Assembly (NCBI GenBank): GCA_949373265.1
Contig: CASICT010000012.1
Span: 1-16,734, forward strand
Length of the DNA: 16,734 bases
Direction: 5' to 3'
Source of the DNA: Candidatus Poseidoniaceae archaeon
GTDB lineage: Archaea; Thermoplasmatota; Poseidoniia; Poseidoniales; Poseidoniaceae
Numbering within the stretch: position 1 is the first letter of the stretch; each line of letters begins with the position of its first letter. Of the stretch, positions 8,716 through 16,464 are shown piece after piece. Below the pieces are notes generated by a model that made no database searches, had not been told where the DNA came from, and saw only the letters and a program-made list of their open reading frames with translations. The position numbers and the translations under genes are program-made.

Positions 8716-8724
8716 GTATAATTT
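8716..8724 (-). promoter_or_regulatory. TATA-like box for the TSP3 protein gene
   Basis: On the minus strand 'aaattatac' lies 21-29 bp before the ATG at 8695, matching an archaeal TATA box for a leaderless mRNA. It sits in the gap shared with the divergent zinc-ribbon gene. Assigned by pattern and spacing only. Confidence 0.4.
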
Positions 8725-8855
8725 AGTTGGGCTGTCATACGAAGGTGCGCATTGCTCGAACGTGAATACGAAGGGTAGCGCCTGTATTGGACCACTAAAT
8801 ACCCTCTGATCGATTAAGAAAATTCAGAAGGTATTCTTTGTAGGTGCATTCAATA

Positions 8856-9053
8856 ATGTGTGACTACACCGACTTTTCGATGAAGAGTGGTAAATGTCCA
8901 AAGTGTGGCGGAGAGGATATCATTATTCCAGTGAGAAGGGAGAGGGTTGTACGACATCAGCGTCAATTTCAGTCTGATGAATATTTATGTCAAAATTGTG
9001 GGTACACTGAAGCCTATCGAATAATGGATAAATGGATACCAGTTCGACCCTAA
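8856..9053 (+). CDS. Small zinc-ribbon protein
   Basis: 65 residues from the ATG at 8856. Other starts are GTG 8844 (69 residues) and ATG 8880 (57 residues), which places the first cysteine pair near the N terminus. A single zinc ribbon is formed by 'CPKCGG' and 'CQNCGY' about 25 residues later. There is no signal or membrane segment. The ribbon is separated by a basic stretch, 'RRERVVRHQRQF', which could bind nucleic acid, and the C terminus is short ('YRIMDKWIPVRP'). Small archaeal proteins of this kind are common and mostly uncharacterised. It converges with the GH39-like lipoprotein gene (35 bp between ends). I cannot assign a function. Confidence 0.65.
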   Translation: MCDYTDFSMKSGKCPKCGGEDIIIPVRRERVVRHQRQFQSDEYLCQNCGYTEAYRIMDKWIPVRP

Positions 9054-9088
9054 TCAATACCCTTTGAAATCACATTATCATGAGAACT

Positions 9089-10723
9089 TCATTCGCAAGA
9101 CGAATTTGATTCCAGTTGAATATAGTGAAAAGAACGTTGGTTCATCTCAAAGTGTGACAACTCAAAAGTACTTCCAGCAAAGAAACCTTCAGCGATTAAT
9201 TGCCATGGTTCTGAATCGTTGTTAACCATCCCCCAATGTTGCCAAGAATAGTCACATGAGGCCTCCAATCCATCCACTGACAGATTGACTGTGTCGTTAA
9301 ATTCACTAAATGCGTTGGGTTGGCTTGCATTTTCATCGACGTAACGAGAAAGTAAGACGCCTATTTTCGAACCGTTCTCGGATTTTCCTGCCAGAATATT
9401 AAACTCGTTTGAACCAATAGAATCTGAAGGGAACCCCCCCTCACTTTGTAACCTTACAGGGGTATTAGCAACCATTTCACCGTAAACACTCCAGGTGATT
9501 CCAGGTGGTTTAATTCGTCCATTTTCTTCCCAAAGGAAACTTCTCGCAGCGAAGAAATGTGCCATCCTTAGGGTACTTACTCCATAGGATGAATTTCCGT
9601 CATTTCCTTCCCATAGGTCGTTGTAGATTGTTAAAACACTAGTCAAATAGGCTTGACTGGCTGGGCTTTGGGCATAAACTGGAATATTCCGATTCCATTC
9701 AGTAACGTAAACTGGAGTGTTTTCGGGATAGCCATATTGTGTCAAAAACATTCCGATCGACTCGGTCTCATGAGTGAAAAAATAGGTTGTTTGAGATGGA
9801 TTTATCCTGTATAAATGGACATAAACGGCATCTATCGGTTCATTGTTTTGCTGAGCCAATTCCATAAATCTATGAGAGAACCCATCATCTCCATCCCCCA
9901 ATGTAATGGCAGCAACAACATCAATATCGTCACCGAATTCACTGGTAACTGCTGAGTTTACCGCATGATAGAGTTCATAATATTCATCTGCAGTACCACT
10001 CCACCAATCGGATAAGTACGGCTCATTCCAAACTTCAACCACATCAAAACTATCGAAATAAAATCCATTATTCCATCCTTGTCGATAATGCTTCAATACT
10101 TGGACTGCCGCTTGTGCATAGACAGTGAAATTATCCGGTGGACTACGCCAATCAAAACAGTTTTCGTAGGCTGGAAATGCTTTAGAGTAGCCCATTCGCC
10201 AATACACACTCGTATGAGTGGTTGCCATCGTAGCTTGAACTCTATGATCTGTTTCATTGAAGTCATAATTTGAAAAATTAAGGGGGTCATGTCCCTCATA
10301 GACCGGAACTCCATCTTCGTCAGCATGTATCCATATTCGGTTCATATCGCCGGGACCTTCCCCATGTGTACGAGAAGATGGAATTTGCATTTTGTTGTAT
10401 TCCTCGGTATAATTTGAACTGTACCAAATCTGCTGGCAATTCTCTATCTCCCAGGTGTTTCTAATCAGCGGACCATTATTGACGCCATGAATTGGTGCGA
10501 TTCTACCGAACTCTTCAGTGAAATGAACTGTTGCAGTTAGATCCGTGGGATTGATGTTGATATATTCACAAGAAGAGTCATCATGATCCGCATTAGGATT
10601 GAAGTTGATTGCATCACTATCCATGCAACCAAATATTTCGTCAATGCCGCCGCCTCCATTACTAAAACATCCAGGTAATGCAAAAATGATTACGAATAAA
10701 TAAGCGCAAATTGCTCTTTTCAC
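9089..10723 (-). CDS. Lipoprotein with GH39-like glycoside hydrolase domain
   Basis: 544 residues starting at a GTG. A signal peptide ends in the lipobox 'LPGC' (lipidated Cys19), so the enzyme should be tethered outside the cell. A Cys-bracketed acidic motif, 'GCMDSDAINFNPNADHDD' (32-49), follows; this short module is common in secreted proteins of marine microbes. The catalytic region (about 70-440) carries 'VWNEP' (231-235; acid/base Glu234) and 'VTEWNRN' (340-346; nucleophile Glu342). Both motifs and their 108-residue spacing match clan GH-A enzymes, best GH39 (beta-xylosidase/iduronidase type). A beta-sandwich-like end (about 450-540) fits GH39 too. It probably cuts algal or other marine polysaccharides. 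The exact sugar cannot be read from sequence, and GH5 or GH30-type relatives are possible alternatives. Confidence 0.75.
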   Translation of the reverse strand: MKRAICAYLFVIIFALPGCFSNGGGGIDEIFGCMDSDAINFNPNADHDDSSCEYININPTDLTATVHFTEEFGRIAPIHGVNNGPLIRNTWEIENCQQIWYSSNYTEEYNKMQIPSSRTHGEGPGDMNRIWIHADEDGVPVYEGHDPLNFSNYDFNETDHRVQATMATTHTSVYWRMGYSKAFPAYENCFDWRSPPDNFTVYAQAAVQVLKHYRQGWNNGFYFDSFDVVEVWNEPYLSDWWSGTADEYYELYHAVNSAVTSEFGDDIDVVAAITLGDGDDGFSHRFMELAQQNNEPIDAVYVHLYRINPSQTTYFFTHETESIGMFLTQYGYPENTPVYVTEWNRNIPVYAQSPASQAYLTSVLTIYNDLWEGNDGNSSYGVSTLRMAHFFAARSFLWEENGRIKPPGITWSVYGEMVANTPVRLQSEGGFPSDSIGSNEFNILAGKSENGSKIGVLLSRYVDENASQPNAFSEFNDTVNLSVDGLEASCDYSWQHWGMVNNDSEPWQLIAEGFFAGSTFELSHFEMNQRSFHYIQLESNSSCE

Positions 10724-10911
10724 GATTAACCCATGAAAGTTGGTCTATTGAAGTATTCTAACGCCAACCTAACAGTTCTAGGTTGAAAGGTAGCGAGTGT
10801 ACAGAGGGACGAACACCCATTGTACTGTATTACTGGTTTCGCTCTAAGATATTTATCCGGCAGGAAACTGCCGGCTCAATAGTTATAGACAACTTGGTTC
10901 CAGATATTGAT

Positions 10912-11646
10912 ATGGTACGGATAGATTGTCCTTTTTGCAATGAGGCAGTAGATCTTGGTAGTGCTAATGCGAGTTTATATGAATGTCCATATTGCAGTGA
11001 AGAATTCGAATATATATCAAAAGATGAATTGATAGTATCCGTGAAAACAACGTCGAAAAATACTGGAACTTTGGTCAATCATGGAGTTTTCAAGGGCTGG
11101 AGGGCTTTCGGACCTCCTTCAAAGAAAAAATCTCCGCCTGCGAATTGGGAAAAGTCGTCTATGTTCGACACAATTTTATTCAGTATACTTCTATGTCTAG
11201 GTTTAGCCGTTGTACTGTGGTTGACCAAAATTAGCAACGGGATTTGTCTTATAGCGCTCACAGCTCCCATTCTGATAGCAATGTCGGCTGTTGTTGAATA
11301 CTTCAATGATTTAATGATCAAAAAGGGATGGTTATTTCTGGCTCGATGTAAAGGCCAATATGCATTGTGGGATGGTCAGAACACGTTTGCGATTCCATTG
11401 GCTCACAATCGTAATTTATTCATTTCATCAGAAACGATTTTTGAAATTATAGTGCACCGTGGTCCAGGTATCCACACCAACAATAAATACGGACTGGTAC
11501 ATATTTTCACACGCGGTAAAAATGGACACGTAAATTTTACAACTAGTCAGGATGAACAAGATTTCCTGAATATTCTAATTCAGGTTACTGGAGTAATCCC
11601 GAAAACAAAGTATCACAAAAAACATCGGGAAGAGTCTGTATCATAA
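10912..11646 (+). CDS. Zinc-ribbon membrane protein with C-terminal beta domain
   Basis: 244 residues from the ATG at 10912. The frame is open back to 10783, but the extra 43 residues lack any feature, and the ATG puts a zinc ribbon ('CPFC' and 'CPYC', about residues 6-28) at the N terminus. A TATA-like 'ttataga' lies at 10883-10889, the right distance for a leaderless start at 10912. Two membrane helices occur at about 83-105 and 106-125. The last 110 residues ('GWLFLARCKGQYALWDGQ' onward) read as beta strands and one final helix, loosely like a bacterial PH (bPH) domain (inference, weak). It abuts the degenerate island that contains a clear bPH2 gene. The family is not recognised. Confidence 0.65.
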   Translation: MVRIDCPFCNEAVDLGSANASLYECPYCSEEFEYISKDELIVSVKTTSKNTGTLVNHGVFKGWRAFGPPSKKKSPPANWEKSSMFDTILFSILLCLGLAVVLWLTKISNGICLIALTAPILIAMSAVVEYFNDLMIKKGWLFLARCKGQYALWDGQNTFAIPLAHNRNLFISSETIFEIIVHRGPGIHTNNKYGLVHIFTRGKNGHVNFTTSQDEQDFLNILIQVTGVIPKTKYHKKHREESVS

Positions 11647-11762
11647 ATCTGAAAACTTCATCAGAAGAATTGGCGGTGGCGGTGATTGAATTCTAATACA
11701 GTTGACCTACAAACTATTTCCATGAATTCACGTGGGTAGGGACGAATAGGACGGACCTCCGG

Positions 11763-11814
11763 CCCCTTGTGGATATTTAATCCATACACGAGGGGTTGTG
11801 GAGAACCCCTTGTA
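11763..11814. repeat. GC-rich hairpin element at left edge of the island
   Basis: Two overlapping inverted repeats. 'ccccttgtg' (11763-11771) pairs with 'cacgagggg' (11787-11795, one wobble), and 'aggggtt' (11791-11797) pairs perfectly with 'aacccct' (11804-11810). It lies about 55 bp beyond the end of the short minus-strand island gene, in the convergent gap after the zinc-ribbon membrane gene. It could be a terminator or the end of a mobile element. A related sequence in opposite orientation lies at 15475-15553. Confidence 0.5.
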
Positions 11815-11868
11815 TTGTCATGAATATAGCCAACCTCCTGCGTGAATTGCGTCATCGTAATTCTACTC

Positions 11869-12248
11869 CTATCTCCCGTATATTATATCCTCTTGAGTTC
11901 GTAATAGGACTAAGGCTACGGCTGCTTCCTTTTGAACTGGTGAAAGAAATTCAGGATATTCTTCCTGCAAATGAACCAATGGGCTCTGCCAATTCTCCCA
12001 TGTCCGATACTGAATTCCAAAGAAGTTCCGCCACCTCTGCAATTTGAAGTGCGTTTGGTGGGCCAAAGGATTTTGTCTATCTTGGCATTACTTGCGGATT
12101 TAACTCGAAGTTCACGGCTAATATCTACTAGCGACTCGGGCATTCTGTAGATGTCTCTAGCTATTTCAATATGAGAGTGTATGATTCTCTTATGCTCTTC
12201 CTCCTTACCCTTAGTTGGTTTTGGTTCAGGTATAACTTGGCCACGCAT
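11869..12248 (-). pseudogene. Short charged helical protein, frameshifted (third island gene)
   Basis: A reading of about 125 residues begins at ATG 12248 ('MRGQVIPEPKPTKGKEEEHK'), stays in one frame for about 60 residues, then crosses frames twice. Near 12065 it moves into a segment starting 'SFGPPNALQIAEVAELLWNS'. Near 11955 it moves into 'EYPEFLSPVQKEAAVALVLL', ending at the TAG at 11869-11871. The stitched product is helical, polar and without membrane segments. It begins 38 bp after the CHAT gene stop, so it would be the last gene of the same minus-strand operon. I do not recognise the family. The alternative is that only the first 110 residues of the uninterrupted frame are real, but that frame loses helical character after residue 60. 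Confidence 0.5.
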
Positions 12249-12258
12249 AATTGTGAGG

Positions 12259-12289
12259 GTAACGGGTTATGGAAATTCAAACCCGTTAC
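12259..12289. repeat. Perfect 10-bp hairpin overlapping the CHAT gene stop
   Basis: 'gtaacgggtt' (12259-12268) pairs perfectly with 'aacccgttac' (12280-12289) around an 11-base loop. The CHAT gene's TAA (12286-12288 on the minus strand) lies inside the stem and the next gene starts 11 bp further on. It may modulate read-through between the two genes. There is no T tract, so a simple terminator is less likely. Confidence 0.5.
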
Positions 12290-15200
12290 AGTATGTGGAA
12301 AGTTAATTCGTTTACAATCCACTTTTCTGTTCCAGAAAAGTCATCCCATGCACGTTGAGCTATTTCCCGAAGTAGTTTAGCTCGAACTTCATTGGTATCT
12401 TTAGTCCACGAAAGAGAAGGACGCCGTTTTCAAAACTTAACATTCGACTAGTTGCCTCGCTCATCAATGTCTTACAGAGGTCAGGCCCAACCTGTCGAAT
12501 CTGCTTTGCAGACAACATCAGTGCTCTAATCCATCTCAGTTCTTCTTTTGGGTTTTTTTTTGCTTTCTCAGTTCTAATCGGTGATTAAAAAGACAAAACG
12601 CTATCCGAAACCACAACCCAATAACGAGAGAAAGATGGAATTCTGTCAGCCCAAGGACTTGTCTCCTTGCTTAATTCAGTTTTGTACCAGGTGTCCCTAA
12701 CTCGGTGACTGGACGATTCAAATACCAATAATGCATTACGACTTCCCTTGAATAAAAGGGTGACGATACAACACTTGGCAAGCTTCGACTAACAGCAGAC
12801 ATTGTTCAATGCTTTCGTCGGTTTCATGTATGAGTGCTTGCTTCACTACTTTGATCAAAGGTTTCTCGCGTTGCTGATGTGTTTCACAAATAAAGTAAAG
12901 ATGAAATTTCTTTCTTCAATTTCATCCCCTCGAGATAGTTCTCTTTTTCAGGTTGGTTTTTCAAAAGAGACGCCTCTGCATCTTTGAAAATAGAAGTCCA
13001 TTCTCGTTCATTTGAACGGAAAAAAAGGATTGGGGCTTGATTTCCCATTTAGGATCAGATTACAAAGGAAGAGTGCTGAATTTGGTTTGTCTAATGGGAT
13101 AAGGTGCTTGGACTTTTTAACACCGAAATCTCCTAATTTAGCAATCGTCCTCAGGACGCAGACTAGGTAAACGTCGTGTCATTTCCATCAAAATAAGTTC
13201 TGGATTTTGCAAAATCGCAGAAGAAAAATCGCTTGCCTGCCTTAATCCATTTGAGTAAAATTTCGTCCTAGCATGTCACCTTTGGCATTCGCACCGTGTA
13301 TCAATTGGTAGAGTAAGGTTTCAGAATCCATTGGAATCTCATCTTTGTCCTCTGGATGTGCTTGCATCGCTTTGAGCACCACTTCTTTGTGATCAAAAGC
13401 CATCTTTCATACGAGGCATTTCAGGATGGCATTTGTATGCATCGAATGCATGTATGCACGCCCTTAATCCGAGAATCTCTTGGGGGTTCGGGCCAAGAGA
13501 ACGGACAAAATCAAGCACTTCGTTTCTCACCTGATAGCCACTAAACAACGGTAGTTTCCAAGAAATATCTTTGTCGAGTTTTTCCTCCTCTGAATACAAC
13601 ATCCTTCAATTTATTCAATTTCTCTTCATCGAATGGTCTATTTACTAAGAATTTCGGGAATCTTTTTGAGAAAATCAGCATTGACATCATCCGTCAATGG
13701 GAGATCTTCGGGCCTCATGTACTCGGAAAGGCAAATCTAAGCGACCATAACGTGGTGAATACATCGCTATCCGTTCCCACGATTTCGTTCCCTTTCATGA
13801 GTTCCCATGCAAGCGATATACGTAGTTTGCAGACAACTGGTTCGTAAAGGACTCCCCAGGAGTTGAAGTAGAAAAATTTCATCTTTTGAAAGAGCATTTA
13901 TTCGACTCGAGATTTGATAACCTGGTTTTGGTTCTAAGAGATTTAGATTCGGCTTATTTTCGGTTATACTGGCCATGAATTTAGGCATTCCAACTAATGT
14001 CATGTCCATTCTAACCAGGAGATTGGAGCATTCCGCCCAATGAGACTTTACAATCAAGTTGCGAGAGGGTATACTTGAAGACCAATCGGAGTAATGAAAT
14101 GTGGTTTAAGTGGTATTATATCGTCCGTGCCGTGATCAATAATCATGAAAGGTAAAGATTGTAATCCATTGTCCGCAATATTCTCCCGTGTGATTAGAAG
14201 GACAGGAAGGTAGGTTGATATCTTCAAGAATTTTCTCTTCTATACCCAGACCCAAAAAAAAGCTGCAACTCTTTCACTATCATCAATAATCAAGGGGTAA
14301 AATGGTGCAGAATCCAATGCTACAACCGCTGAATGCAATTGCTCAATAGTCTCTAACGATTCATCATCACGCAGCGAGACGTAGGATGAAGCCATCGCTT
14401 CTTCCGAAAACCCCAAAGTTTGCAATGCTAGAATGGAAACTGTGGTTTTCCCTGTGCAGGCAGGGGCTGACATGAGGTAAAGTCCTGACCCACCTGGAGC
14501 CAAATGCTCACAAATTCGGGTATGGTTGTGTATGTCTATGTAGGCAGGATGGGTCATATCTGGAACAAATTGTGGTATGACCAATTGTTGTGGTGGAATG
14601 ACACAACCATCTTCTCGAGATATAAAGAGCATGTATGCAAGCCAACATGCATCTCTTGTTGGAAATTTTTCCTTGAGTTTAAGACGTGTTTTGAGAAGAG
14701 CGCCCTCAACCTCAAACCGTACTTCATTCTCAATTCCGAATGGACCCAAACCCTGTGTAATATGTTCCCAAAAAAAACCGACTAAACTCTGTTGCGGCTT
14801 TATCCCAAATATCCCAACGAGTCCCAATTACACAGTCAACTCCTCGGTGACAAAATTGTTCTGCGATAGGTCCAGAAAGACCGGATGTATTGGTTTCCAC
14901 TGATTGATCACCACTCCTGCAAGCATTGAGTATGACCAAACGAGGCGGACCTGCCCTGCAGCATGAGGCAACAAAATCAGCGGCCTTCAGACCGCCCGAA
15001 TGACCAATGAAATGTTTCTCATCAACTTTGAGGTGGCCAATGAAATGAATGATATCCCAGTGATTTGAGGCTAATTTTGCTCTGAGGATGTTTGGATCGT
15101 CGTTCTCATCCGCATTGATTTCATTGACATCAAAGCCTGTTTTGGAAAGGATATCTTGGACATATTCCTTCTCAAGTATACTGTTCGATAAGGGATAGGA

Positions 15201-15448
15201 GTTTGTGCTAAGAGTCCACGATCAGAGCTTTTTGGCTACCCCAGGGTAAGCGGGGGATTTTGGTTTGGTGAATTTCGGGGAGGACCTCTTCCAAACCCGT
15301 AAGTGATTCGGGTTCGTTTATGTCTGGAACAAAAAGGTGATCATCGGGGTTCGACTGGTTTGTCGGCCCCATTGAATCCATTCAGACTTGCTCTTCACAT
15401 TCTAATCTGACATTTACTTTACTTGAATATGGTGGTTCGACCTTTCAT
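12286..15448 (-). pseudogene. CHAT protease plus STAND-like NTPase protein, multiply frameshifted
   Basis: Stitching minus-strand frames gives about 1050 residues. The start is probably ATG 15448; ATG 15381, just past an in-frame TGA, is the alternative. The CHAT domain shows 'WDIIHFIGH' (His codon 15033-15035) and 'LVILNACRSGD' (Cys codon 14919-14921), the caspase-like His-Cys pair, then 'GVDCVIGTRWDIWDKAATE'. The NTPase follows: Walker A 'SAPACTGKTT' (about 14444-14470), Walker B-like 'PLIIDDSERVA' (about 14270-14300) and 'PVLLITREN' (about 14180-14205), resembling the sensor motif of STAND/NACHT ATPases. The last 600 or so residues are mainly helical and unrecognised. Such proteases act as effectors or regulators in bacterial and archaeal conflict and cell-death systems. 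Frame changes include A runs at 14254-14261 and 14770-14777, a T run at 12553-12561, and about 12 other places. Confidence 0.7.
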
Positions 15449-15474
15449 GGCGCATCTCCCCGATGTGAGTATGT

Positions 15475-15553
15475 ACAAGGGCCCCCCTTGTGTATGCGGG
15501 GCGAGCATAACCGTACCGATATGCACGTATACGTGGTGCAAGGGGACCCCTTG
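15475..15553. repeat. GC-rich hairpin pair between bPH2 and CHAT genes
   Basis: 'acaaggg' (15475-15481) pairs with 'cccttgt' (15485-15491), and 'caagggg' (15539-15545) pairs with 'ccccttg' (15547-15553). The outer 'ccccttg'/'caagggg' arms can also pair around the whole 70-bp unit. It lies 34 bp past the bPH2 stop and about 27 bp before the proposed CHAT start. 'ccccttgtgtatg' (15484-15496) is a 12/13 inverted match to 'catacacgagggg' (11783-11795) at the other end of the island. Confidence 0.5.
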
Positions 15554-15586
15554 AAAATCATCATTCGTACATCAAGTAAAATTCGA

Positions 15587-16144
15587 TTATTCTCGCTTAG
15601 AAAGGTTCGTATTGATCTGCTGAAGAATGTCCCTGATTTCAACAAGTACGCCATTAGACTGCGTCTCCTGGCCCCTGTACTCTGGGGACTAGATATTTGA
15701 AAGATTGAATCGCGCTGCATCATGACAGTGTCACGGAACTGTAATGCAACGGATTTCTTGAGTCCTTTTAGATGGAATGGTGTTGCACCTGCGGTTTCGA
15801 TTGCTATTTTGACAATATTGCACATGCCGAGGAGTGGGCCCTCGTGTATGGATATGTCAGTGAGTTTATCGAGTGGTATATTCTGTTGTGCCTTGAATAT
15901 CCATCCCTTTCGTATTTTGATTCCACTTTTAGTCAAGGTCAAGGAAGAGGCCCTGAAGTTGCTTCATATGAACTATCCAGCCAAATGGTACCCAGAAAAG
16001 CATTACAACAATTCCGATTATAGTACTGAGTAACATTAGGTTTATTATAATCCATAAGTAGAGTATTAACCCTTTGCTAAACTCTGCACTGCAGCGAAAA
16101 TTGTCACTGCCTATCTCCGGATGACTCGGCCATGTAGTGCACAC
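15587..16144 (-). pseudogene. bPH2 (DUF304-like) membrane protein, frameshifted (first island gene)
   Basis: Two membrane helices ('GLILYLWIIINLMLLSTIIG' and 'IVVMLFWVPFGWIV', about 16070-15970) lead into 'TKSGIKIRKGWIFKAQQNIP' and 'LDKLTDISIHEGPLLGMCNI', the classic strand pattern of bacterial PH domain type 2. The frame changes at about 15935, between helices and PH domain, and again near 15650. There 'NGVLVEIRDILQQINTNLSK' continues to a TAA at 15587-15589. The start is uncertain: GTG 16144 is used here, and a start nearer 16090 is possible. The stitched product is about 185 residues, a normal size for such proteins, which sit in the membrane with the PH domain inside. It leads a possible three-gene operon with the CHAT/NTPase gene. 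Confidence 0.65.
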
Positions 16145-16263
16145 AGTTCTCGTTACGCATTACCTTTTCGTATGAAATGGCAATCTGAGTATGAACTAAT
16201 CAAATATAGATAGTTCGCATGGGTCTACACGAATACTCATGCGAATGGGATTGTTGTTTGGAT

Positions 16264-16348
16264 GGGCTTTGAGTGGGTCGTTTTAGACCGCTAGCGTTCA
16301 ACATGACCCACCCAGAGCCCTTCTGAATAAGCGTTTTGTTTAGAAGGG
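16264..16348. other. Structured intergenic element with two competing hairpins
   Basis: This is the main feature of the 320-bp gap 16145-16464. 'gggctttgagtgggtc' (16264-16279) pairs with 'gacccacccagagccc' (16305-16320) over 16 positions with two non-Watson-Crick pairs. A second hairpin, 'cccttct' (16318-16324) with 'agaaggg' (16342-16348), shares 'ccc' at 16318-16320, so the full stems cannot both form. A 'gctagc' palindrome sits in the first loop. It could be a small RNA, a leader element or a MITE-like repeat. I do not recognise it as tRNA, SRP RNA or RNase P RNA. Confidence 0.45.
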
Positions 16349-16435
16349 CGTTTAGCATAACCCTCGTAAACATAAGCAAACCACTTGTTCACTTGTGATT
16401 CGAAACATATGCGGCCGATCACTGTTGGCAATAAA

Positions 16436-16443
16436 CCATAAAC
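16436..16443 (+). promoter_or_regulatory. TATA-like box for the SGNH-like lipoprotein gene
   Basis: 'ccataaac' lies 22-29 bp before the ATG at 16465, the spacing expected of an archaeal TATA box with a leaderless mRNA. A short GC hairpin ('gcctccggcggggc') follows it. Assigned by pattern and spacing only. Confidence 0.3.
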
Positions 16444-16464
16444 GCCTCCGGCGGGGCGAATGCC

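Noticed and set aside
10783..10911. Longer start for the zinc-ribbon membrane protein
   Set aside because: The extra 43 residues have no features, and a TATA-like box lies inside them at the right distance for the ATG at 10912.
12171..13544. Several 60-70 codon plus-strand ORFs inside the island
   Set aside because: They are antisense to the frame-stitched CHAT and short genes, and no protein features are visible in them.
15488..16033. Plus-strand ORFs of 70-103 codons
   Set aside because: They are shadows of the minus-strand bPH2 gene, whose helices and PH strands are clear in the other direction.
16264..16348. tRNA gene
   Set aside because: No cloverleaf, T-loop consensus or acceptor/CCA-side pattern; only two simple hairpins.
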